From assembly GCA_039619475.1 (NCBI GenBank), contig CM077115.1, forward strand, positions 151,875,774 to 151,939,773: a stretch of 64,000 bases of DNA, read 5' to 3'. Origin of the DNA: Icerya purchasi. Its lineage: Eukaryota; Arthropoda; Insecta; Hemiptera; Monophlebidae. This document shows, piece by piece, positions 55,331-64,000 of the stretch. A program made the position numbers and the translations under genes. The notes beneath the pieces are model-generated. The model was not told the DNA's origin and did not search any database. It was given only the letters and a program-made list of their open reading frames with translations. Positions within the stretch are counted from its first letter, which is position 1, and each line of letters begins with the position of its first letter.

Positions 55331-56275
55331 TTTGGCCGGCAACAGCTTGAATATTATAAAAAACGATATCTGAACGAGGGAAATTAAATAAAATGACCGA
55401 AAGTTAATTTATCGCTTGAATATTGTCGAAAAATGCCGCCAAACGTAATCCATATTAGTGTATGTTAGCAAATTCGTGATAAACAAAATTTTAGTAATAT
55501 AAAAAAAACTGCTTCTGTATACAAAGAACTTTCGCAAGATTTAAATCAAAGACACAGTTATCGCACATTTCTGAAAATAAAAATAAAAAATTAATGTTCA
55601 ACGCGACAACTCTGGAATACACTTGGTAAGAGATTATTAGAGAGAACTAGAAAAATGATAAAATTAATAAAATAAACAAAAGCCAGAACAAAAATAGAGA
55701 ATAATATGAATCTTCCCCCCTTATTTTTTAATTTTTTTTTTTTTTTTTTGAAGTTATTTACGTGTCTGTTTAACACAATATTCGTGAATACCATACGAAT
55801 TCTCTATTCATATTTGCAACTACGAGAATGTTGCTTAGTTCAATTGTCCGGAACATGTTATCCGGTATGTAAACTATATACCCGCTTATTTTTGATGTTT
55901 AGTACACATATTATTTATAATACTTATATGAAATGAAACACATATAAACACTTTATGAAATGATAGTGATACATATATTTAAAAAATTAATGCTAACGTG
56001 TTTCGAAGCAACAGGTTCATGATCACGTTATATCATTAAAGTGTTTATAGATATGTATTTCATTTTACATATACATATATGTATATATATGTGTTTGCCC
56101 GCTAACCCATCTATTTGGCGGATAACGGTTAACAGTCACGATCCGTGCAAGACTCTGATATGAGCCATCAACCGTGATTGGGAAGCGTAGAGTTGCCACA
56201 TTTTTTTTTCTTTTACTTTTCGTAACCTGCTTTAAACAAATGCTCAAGGGAATTTCGAAGAATAATGTGAGCTTT
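55331..56275. other. AT-rich spacer
   Basis: A T-run lies at 55732-55750. Nothing recognised. Confidence 0.4.
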
Positions 56276-56795
56276 TAATCGGCTCTTTCCCTTCTTCAGA
56301 CATTCTTTCCCTATCACGTTCTAATCATTCCAGACTTTGGTTTGACATATATATCCATCTTTATTCTCTAATCATTATTCATACTACCGTCTTATTCAAC
56401 CGGTTCCTCGTTTCTTCCCTTGGTTTCATTCTATTCTTGTCTGTCGTCGTTCCACTGTTGTTTCCTTAATTAGACTCAGAATCAATCACTCTATACTCCC
56501 TTCTTCTCGCTTTCAATTCGCTTGGCCCACTTCTCCTTTCTGTTCTCTTCACGCTTCTGAGCCTCTTTGTATTTGTGACTCAAATCATATCGAACGCTTC
56601 CTTCTTTACGCCCAGCTTTTAGTTTTCGGTCTCCCCACTCCCTTTAACGCTACCTATATCCTTTCCATCCCATTGCCTTTAGTTTCTCCACTGCTGCTGT
56701 CCTTTGTGAGTTCTATTTCTGACCGTCTGGCTGTTTAGTTCTATCTCTAGATTTATCTTGTTGTTGGGTCAAAGCCGCTGGCGCGCCCAGGGTAA
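56276..56795 (-). pseudogene. Possible decayed coding remnant
   Basis: The block is strikingly pyrimidine-rich on the plus strand and GC-richer than its surroundings. The minus strand reads Y-D-L-S-H-K-Y-K-E-A-Q-K-R-E-E and K-E-K-W-A-K-R-I, a charged segment with stops either side. I do not recognise the family; a transposon-encoded basic protein is possible. Confidence 0.25.
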
Positions 56796-57481
56796 GAAAA
56801 AAAAAATGTAGCTGTTTCATTCATTTCATATAATTACACACTCCGTTTCAATACCAATATAGTTTGTTTCTTCTTTTCTTTAATTTGTATCAATACCATC
56901 ATCAATAGCAATGTGCAGATATACGACTGGTAATAACGATTACTTATTTAGTTTATTTCCATCATCTATGGCCTTTTAACGTGTACATTCGTAGTTGTTT
57001 CTTTAAAAACCTCTTCTTTTTGTAGAAATTCTTACTTCTAGGCTTGATTAAACGCTATACTTGAAGTATGTTTTTATCAAAAATTACGTTCGTTGATTTA
57101 TTTTTTCACAGATGACACTATTCCAACCGCCTTTTCATTATGATTTTTAGAGGCACAACAATTTTGCTTAAACGGCAAATTTGTATTAATCACGGTGATC
57201 TTTTCTTACTTCTCTATCACCTGGTAAAGACTTCTATTATTCTTATTCTAAGACTATTTAACTTTCTCTAATTGTTTTTTAATTTGTACAAGTTATTTTT
57301 TTATTTTCTCATTGTACTGTCATTTGTGGACTTATCTTAATCCGACGGTATTAATAAAATTCAGTAATAAACTCGTTTGGTTTCTTATTTTCTAATACAA
57401 TAGTTTTTTACGTTATTTCATTTTTTCAAATCGAATTCGATTAATCTTTATTACTATCAAATCAACATAAATATATACACA

Positions 57482-57523
<42 letters not shown>

Positions 57524-57639
57524 CATATGTATGTTCCTACAAATAAAATATATTTATCTGTAAATTTTGAAGTTATAATATTTTAAGCATTATTGATCAA
57601 TGTGTCTTTTATTTTTAATTCAATTCGGAAATACATTAG
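56796..57639. other. AT-rich spacer with TA microsatellite
   Basis: An (AT)n tract of about 60 bp lies at 57473-57533 with a few C interruptions. No gene. Confidence 0.5.
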
Positions 57640-58515
57640 TTTCAAATAAAAATTAATAACTCACGAACGGATTGATTTAAAAACTTTAAAATTGGATCAT
57701 AAATTAAAATTAAAATTCTATTTAAAACCATATTTATAACTTCGAGCTAACCGATTACTCTGGTCGCCAAAAAACCCCCAAAACCGTCAAGAATACATAA
57801 TGTGGAATGTAAAACGACCTCAAAAGTCACTTAAAAATTCATAACTCATCACCAGATAAACCTATAAAAGTGAAATTCAAAATATAAAACAAAATGTAGC
57901 TCTGTCATAAAAGCAAAAAATGGCGGTTAAAAAATATATTTACCCTGCCCCCTTTGAGCCTAAAAACAACAAAAAAAATATGTTCATGTATACAATAGCT
58001 CGAGCAAAAAAGTAGAAAAAACCAAAACATATCTATAACTTATGCACAAAGGACCGCTTTATAGGAAAATTATAGCCGAGTTAACAGTTTTATATTTAGA
58101 CTCTCGGGGTGCCGAAAGTTCGAAAATTTTGTAAAAAATATATTTTTTCCCAGCAGATATATCACTGGGAAGATCGCTTTTTATCGAAAACAAAACCGTA
58201 TTTCATTTCCTTAGCGAAACTTTCGAAGTTGGCGAAAAGTTAAAAAAAAGCGTGTATAGTAAAGTGCAAAGCCCGTTTTGCGGCGTGAGTATTATAGATA
58301 AAAATTTTGAACAAGGTTAAAAATAGAAGTATCCCTGTATATTTCTTTAGTCTGGAACATCCAGCTTTGCAACTTTAAAATTAGACCCTCGGGGCGCGAA
58401 AAGCTCGAAATTTTTGAAAAAAATATTTTTTTTCCGGACACGTGTTGAGTTGGTGGAAAGATCGTTTTTTTTCGAGAACAAATTTGTATTTCATTTCCTT
58501 AACGAAACTTCCAAC
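57640..58515. repeat. Unclassified dispersed repeat, copy 1
   Basis: 57650-57910 matches 60895-61185 (order: CACGAACGG, TTTAAAACCATAT, CCGATTAC, CTCATCACC-GATAAACCTATAAA, ATAAAATGTAG). It also contains an internal about 300-bp repeat: a GACCCTCGGGGCGCG-type segment, 'CGAAAATTTT' and a TCACTGGGAAGATCG segment recurring at 58090-58220 and 58380-58500. No coding capacity. Confidence 0.7.
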
Positions 58516-58748
58516 AAAAATCCACCGATGTTATATCACTTTTACTTTTAACAAAGACACTATTCATTTTTTCCCTTGTTATCTGATTATTTATTTTTAT
58601 AGTTTTACATGCCAAACATCCTCTTGCTCTATCTTTAATTAATTTATATAAACTTTCTGTATGGAAATTCTTTTTAATCATTAATATTATTATTATTAAT
58701 CGCCGGGTGCCCACAATAAAAGTGAAGATGCAAAATAAATTGATTTCC

Positions 58749-58760
58749 TAAAAAATTCAG
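58749..58760. repeat. SINE target duplication, left
   Basis: TAAAAAATTCAG, identical to 59042-59053. Confidence 0.85.
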
Positions 58761-59041
58761 AGGTAGCGCGGGAGCCTAGTGGTAAAGCGCTTGGCTACTA
58801 AATCAGAGGACACGGGTTCGGGACTTGTCTCGTTCCAGATCCTAATCACTCCCAGGTATATTATACCGAATCTGAAATTGAATCAGGTACTAGAGAAATC
58901 TGGGAAAGTAAAGGCGGATCCCAAGTAGGAAGGAATTGGTCCCCATACTCTCATCAGTGTCGTTGGGATTTGTACCATTATGGAAAGCTTAACTTCGCAA
59001 TCCATGAAACCTTATCAAGAGTACTGGTCTTACTTTACTTT
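58761..59041 (+). mobile_element. Complete tRNA-derived SINE (281 bp)
   Basis: Box A TAGTGGTAAAGCG (58778) and box B GGGTTCGGGAC (58814) form a pol III internal promoter in a tRNA-like head. The body follows and the element ends in a T-rich 3' end, flanked by a perfect 12-bp target duplication. The head shares AAAGCGCTTGGCT with the old copy at 39.47 kb. It encodes no protein and would depend on a LINE for mobility. Confidence 0.85.
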
Positions 59042-59053
59042 TAAAAAATTCAG
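59042..59053. repeat. SINE target duplication, right
   Basis: Partner of 58749-58760. Confidence 0.85.
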
Positions 59054-59499
59054 GATCATCAGATCGTACATTTTTATTTTGTAAACATTATTCCTTTAAA
59101 GAATTTTTAGAAGTCTGCTTCCCTTGATATTTATTCGATAGGCTTTGTTTAATTGGGGCTATTTTAAACTGCAGTGCGGTTTCACAGTGTTTTAAACTTT
59201 TAAATAGATCTCTCGTAATGTGCAAAATGCATTACTCTAGGAATTTCTACAAATTTTTCCCCAAGGCTGTAGTTTATGTATTCAAACAAAGCATCTGTCA
59301 TCTTTTTGTCTTTGTCTTTAATGTATTTAACATATATTATACGGTAAATAAAGATCATCACGCCATTTTAGAGTTTAGGAACAGATCTTCATTAAAAAAT
59401 GTTAAAGCCTAATGATCTACGCTAAAATGATACATCTAAACTTTTTTGCTGCTAGCACAGTTGCTGGTAATTTTAATTTTGTAGCAATGTAACGAGTAC
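59054..59499. other. AT-rich spacer
   Basis: Nothing recognised; may include decayed LTR-element sequence continuing from the RT relic to the right. Confidence 0.35.
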
Positions 59500-60135
59500 A
59501 AGTACGCTTTAATAATCTACTATTAAAAGATACAGAAGTGGTTTACCGTTTGCTATCTGATACAAGTGGGTTGAAAAATCTAATGCGATGCTTTCTAAAA
59601 TAGTAACTGGCAAAGAAACGTTGGATTTATAAGTTTTATATTTTTTGGAGATCGTTTCTCCAAATGAATTTATTGTTATTTTTACGCAAACTGACTAGTG
59701 AACAGATAATATGTATACGATTTGATACGAATTTTCTATAAAAATTCATTCCCCCCCAAAAAAACTTTAAATTTCTCTGTTATTTTTTGATCTAAAATAA
59801 ACTTTTATACATTAGAAATAACATCAACAAATCGGTCTCATACCCTACGATTTGGGGCAAACATCTTATAAATACTGATAAAGATGTAGAGATCCCGAAT
59901 GTCACCACCACTTAGTACATATGCCCATTGAAAGCAAATACAGAATATTTCATCTACTCGGGATGCAATGGAGAAATTGATTAAACAAAGAATTTAAATT
60001 TAAACTTGATAAATACTTTGCTGCACTGAATTTTATCCCAAAAGTTCATCAGTTGGAAATGGAGTTTGTCTTAAATTTTTATTAAGTTCTCGAATATCTA
60101 AGCAAACCCTAACATCATCACTTTTTTATGTTACT
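59500..60135 (-). pseudogene. Decayed Ty3/gypsy-like reverse transcriptase
   Basis: Minus-strand readings in several frames keep the LTR-retrotransposon RT order: V-C-L-D-I-R-E-L-N near 60100, a L-N-L-N-S segment, A-F-N-G-H-M-Y and T-F-G-I-S-T near 59930, and N-F-Y-R-K-F-V near 59730 (start of the linker to RNase H). Stops and shifts are frequent and a stretch holding the D-D box seems deleted. No LTRs were identified. It is an old, inactive copy. Confidence 0.65.
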
Positions 60136-60894
60136 GTCAATAAAAACCGGCGTTCCGGTTTGGCGAGTCAAAGTTAATTTTTGACAGCCGACAAAACGAC
60201 GGTTTTGCGAGCCAACTAAAATGAAATGTTCACATCGGCAATCATGCAATCCGCGTTTTTCGAATGCAACAATCGACCTTTCGTTTCGGCGATGATTTTC
60301 ACCGTTTTACAATTCGGTCTTATTTATAAAGAATAAATACGTGAACATAGGGCTTTTTTATCAGCTCTTTCGTCATTGTTAATGTTTTGCAAGCAAATTC
60401 TTGCAACAAATTTTAAGACATAAATACACTCATATACGCAAGAATATTTTTCCGTCCCTATATTATTTCCGCTTTTCTCGGGAAATGATTTTAATTAAGG
60501 CTCAACCGATTTTAATGAAATTTACGTAGATTATAAATTTCAACCTAAAATGTATCATATTTGAATTGTTTCAATATTTTTCACGATAAACGCGAAAATG
60601 TATACAAGTCCCTTTTCAATAACATATAGCTCATTTTATCTAGTAAAAAAACAGCCGTAAATTTCTTAAAACATATCTGTCCCTTTTATGTTTTTATTTA
60701 TAATTTATATTATTATTAACTTTATTAATTTTAATTTTTTTATCGTTTGTAAAGAAACTTTAATGTAATATTGCTTCTTACCACTGGTACTTCATAAACA
60801 AAGGTAATATATTCGTTGCGTTTTTTTTTAGTTCCGTACACATGCAATGTACGGAATCCTAATAAGATGGTTCGGAAACGACAAAAATATTCAA
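60136..60894. other. AT-rich spacer
   Basis: No gene recognised. Confidence 0.4.
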
Positions 60895-61640
60895 TCAAAA
60901 TATACAATAGTTCACGAACGGCTTGCCTTATAAACTGCAAATTATAAATTACAATTAAAATTCTCTTTAAAACCATATCAATAACTTCAAGATGACCGAT
61001 TACCCTGGGCGGCAAAAAAAACAAAAAACCGTCTAGAATATATGTATATAACGTGGAATATTATAAACCGACCTGAAAAATCACTTAAAAAATCATAACT
61101 CATCACCCGATAAACCTATAAAGCTGAAATTCAAATATAAAATAAAATGTAGTTCTTTCGTAAAATCAAAAAATTACGCTACAAAAGTTATGTAAAGTTG
61201 CGGAAAAGTTTTAAAAAACGCGAAAAATAACGCCCCCCTCCCCCAGCGCTACGAGTATTATAGCTAAAAAATTTCAACACGGCTAAAAATATGCACTTTC
61301 ACGTATAATTCTCTAGTTTAGAACATCCGAGTTTCCAATTTTATTTTAATGTTCGGTGCTTAGGGCATTTCTTTTTTTCCGGACATGTGATACATTGTTG
61401 GACAGATCGCTCTTTGACGGGAACAAACCTATAAGTCATTTCCTTCAAAAAAGCGCGAAAGATGACATGTCCCTTCCTTGACGACGTGAGTATTAAATGT
61501 TAGTTAAAAATTTTGAACAAGGTTAAAAATGTACATACATTCTCGTACATTTTTCTCATTTAGAGCATTCGGGTTTTCAACGTCATAATTAGACCCCGGT
61601 GGGCGCGGAATACTCGAAATTTTTGAAAAAAATTAAGAAA
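60895..61640. repeat. Unclassified dispersed repeat, copy 2
   Basis: It matches 57650-58500 in order, including the AGACCC(C)GGTGGGCGCG segment followed by GAAATTTTTGAAAAAA. It is more diverged in its right half. Confidence 0.7.
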
Positions 61641-61899
61641 AGTGGTATCTAGAGTGGGACACTCGGTGGGAAAGAAGTTCCTTTACTTTTTGGTAGATAT
61701 ACATATAAGTATAAAGTCATTTATAAAGTATACGATAAAAAATGGCACAATATATGAATCCCGTATTAATTAAAACAAAAACAAAAAATAAATCCCGTAT
61801 GAATTAATTAAAACAAAACCAATAAATAAATCATCAGACTCGTTGAAATGAGCTAACGTCGCAAAAAAACTACCGTACCAATTTTCAAATTTAATAAAA

Positions 61900-62135
61900 T
61901 ATACACGTGTTTAGATTTGGGCTTATACAGCTGACCGGGTACGATGCTTGCTGTCTGAATCTCGATACTCGCTCGATCGCACACACGTACGTAATAAGAA
62001 GGGTCAGAGTGAAGGTCGCCTGCCCGATGACGTATTAGCGCGATTTTCGTTACCCCGCCTTTTCTGGCAGTTTACTCCTACCGACAAGCTGCGTATAAGA
62101 ACTTCGTTGCAAAAATTGTTTTCGGTCGTGTGATA
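61900..62135. other. GC-richer unclassified block
   Basis: The composition differs from its surroundings and there is a 61-codon plus frame. I recognise no family; it sits between two repeat copies and might be transposon-derived or a small exon. Confidence 0.2.
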
Positions 62136-62139
62136 TATC

Positions 62140-62260
62140 AATTGAGAGATCACTCTATTTGTCGGGAACAAAACCGTATTTTATTTTCTTGACGAAATTT
62201 TCGAGATGGCGATAATTTCAAAAAATCGCAAAAAATTACGTTCCTCTTCTTCTTTGCAGC
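62140..62260. repeat. Unclassified dispersed repeat, fragment 3
   Basis: GGGAACAAAACCGTATTTTATTTTC and the following GACGAAATTTTCGAGATGGCGA match the right part of the copy at 58.18 kb. Confidence 0.6.
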
Positions 62261-62694
62261 GGAAAAATCAAATTCCTTTTTTTTGAATTTAATATTATGT
62301 AAATATAAACATTATGGTTATCGTTAACTTACATACGGAGGAGTAACCCTGACTACAAAAAGTTAATGTTAAGCGCTTACTTTTTTGTAAATGCTTTTAA
62401 TAGACTTATATTTGTACCACAAACGAAACAAATTAATCAATAAAATACAACAAAAAGTATTTCAGTAAAGTAACACAAAGTAGCCCTGACGAGAAGAGCA
62501 GTTCCCAACAAAAAGTTCAGCTGATCAGGAAAACCTGAAGGTGACGGAAAAGGAGCAGAAGGTATAATTGAAACGAGGCTAATAAAAAAAATGATATAAT
62601 AGAATAGAAATAATTAAAAAATGGAAATTAACAAGAAACAAACTAATAATGAAACGAGCAAAATAATATTGGAAATAAAATAAAGAAGACAAAT
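62261..62694. other. A-rich spacer
   Basis: No gene recognised. Confidence 0.4.
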
Positions 62695-62904
62695 CAAAAT
62701 ATTTTTTTGTTTCTGTTACTCATTTCATTTTTTTTTTTTTTAATATATTTATTTATTGTCGCCCGACAATGGAGCCATTTGCGACGAAGTTAACTGTTAA
62801 GATGTAATATATTAGTCGCAAATGGCTCCATTGTCGGGCGACAATAAATAAATATATTTAAAAAAAAAAATGAAATGAGTAACAGAAACAAAAAAATATT
62901 TTGA
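62695..62904. repeat. Near-perfect palindrome containing a LINE 3' tail
   Basis: About 90 bp at 62695-62786 recur inverted at 62815-62904, separated by about 28 bp. The right arm plus spacer is a LINE 3' tail in plus orientation (same family as at 52.79 kb) with its A tail. The arms also include flanking sequence outside the A tail, which is unusual. Confidence 0.9.
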
Positions 62905-64000
62905 TTGCCTCTACGTTTGTTTTCAAACTCGCACCACAATTGCTCGCGGCACGTTCCAAAAATACTTAACTGTTACGTTATTTGTATTATCACGATTTTT
63001 TTATTGGTAATTACATCAGGTAATAAATTTATATTCTCTCTACTGCTTAAAATAATATTTAAATCCATTTAACTTATTTAATTAATCCAATATAATAATA
63101 ATAATAATAATATTAACGGCATAAAAAATGCGCGGTGAAGTTATCAACGTATATGTACGACTAAATAGAATAAATAGGTCTTTATCTGGATATAGAGAAA
63201 GATTTTGCTGTGAATTTAAAAAAATTATACACGTCTTTACGAGTCGATAATACTTTTGCTCCAAGTCGGATAAGCGAATGCTTATGTGTAGTATGCCGCA
63301 TGTTCGGCGAAACTCGAACTCCTTTCGATTTGCAATATGCCGAATAATCATTTCCTAAAATTGCTCGCTAGTTTCCTATTTCATCTACGATTCCGTATAG
63401 CGGTAAGATGCGTTGTTGCCAGAGAAAAATCTACTTCTTTTTCGTAAAATCATTTTCGTCATTTAAAGTCATCAGTCATGTAAGAATTTGGCTTGCAGAA
63501 CTAATGCGCCCATAAAAACGGTAAGTATTTTCCATAAAATTTTTTAATGATCCAATTTCTAAACATTCTTTTTATTTTCTCTTGCACAATTTTGCTTTTA
63601 TCGAATTTAATCAAATCATTTTTTCGTATACATAATTGGGAGTTTATATAAAAAATAATGGCGCCCACAAATTTTATCAACAAATATTTCCAAAAATTTA
63701 AATAATAGTTCCTTTTAATTGTATTCATGGTTTATATTTTTGTTACTAATACAAAATTTTTCAATATTTTTATTCAGTTGATGAGTTATGAACCCATCAA
63801 CCTTTATTAAAAAAAAATTGTAGTATTTTTCATTATAATTATAACTTCTTAATTCATTTTCAGAAGCTGATATTGTGATTTTTTTATTTTTAAAATCTAA
63901 ATTTTACGGCGCTATTATACAAAAAACCAGTTCCAAAAATAACGTCTTGATTTAAATTTGGAACTATTAACATTGCGGTATCGATGATTTTTCCGGCAAA
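62905..64000. other. AT-rich spacer
   Basis: It holds an (AAT)n tract at 63091-63111; short frames without recognisable domains. No gene seen up to the window end. Confidence 0.4.

Overview
The window looks like a gene-poor, very AT-rich stretch of an animal nuclear genome, most probably an insect. The evidence is intergenic DNA packed with non-LTR retrotransposons, hAT, piggyBac, SINE and MITE-like elements, spliceosomal-type signals, and no prokaryotic features. A hemipteran origin is plausible from the style of the LINE families, but that is inference. I found no complete, confidently recognisable host protein-coding gene.

Layout. Positions 1-11.4 kb hold direct duplications whose minus strand carries many copies of short, well-formed splice-site pairs: 45-nt, 37-nt and 6-nt exon-like pieces, plus about 13 copies of a pyrimidine-rich tract ending AG followed by a GT donor. 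A 5'-truncated minus-strand LINE (4924-7253) sits inside it, with a paralogous 'empty' copy at 3.58 kb. A higher-order tandem repeat with a nested 29-bp minisatellite lies at 10.4-11.45 kb. At 11952-15776 is a broken hAT element (ZMYM1-like transposase, 8-bp target duplication) that a second LINE has invaded. At 16.85-17.1 kb there is a GC-richer block with minus-strand donors. From 21.2 to 27.2 kb there is a large fold-back repeat and a tandem duplication; both copies of the duplication carry the same pair of minus-strand 5'-exon-like segments next to a GC-rich, promoter-like block.

Positions 28.58-29.88 kb and 32.5-32.8 kb are decayed LINE pieces. 33.4-34.2 kb is a piggyBac fragment abutting a minus-strand LINE fragment and a 66-bp inverted repeat. 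36.38-36.93, 46.83-47.12 and 50.64-52.01 kb are hAT-type non-autonomous elements. 41.6-46.7 kb is a piggyBac remnant into which a nearly intact RTE-like LINE (42555-46528) inserted with an 11-bp target duplication. A piggyBac element with TTAA ends (48696-49688) interrupts an older LINE. 52.8-53.25 kb is a LINE 3' end; 58761-59041 is a complete tRNA-derived SINE with a perfect 12-bp duplication; 59.5-60.13 kb is a decayed LTR-element (Ty3/gypsy-like) reverse transcriptase; 57.6-62.3 kb carries an unnamed dispersed repeat; 62.7-62.9 kb is a near-perfect palindrome built on a LINE tail.

Working model (inference): one or more minus-strand genes could start near 27 kb and/or 24.6 kb (alternative promoters, perhaps also near 17 and 19.9 kb) and run leftwards into the exon-duplication array at 11.4-1 kb. 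Such architecture resembles insect micro-exon genes (for example the aphid/coccid 'bicycle' type) or recursive splice points in a long intron, but no diagnostic protein motif was seen. Everything else is nested transposon history.
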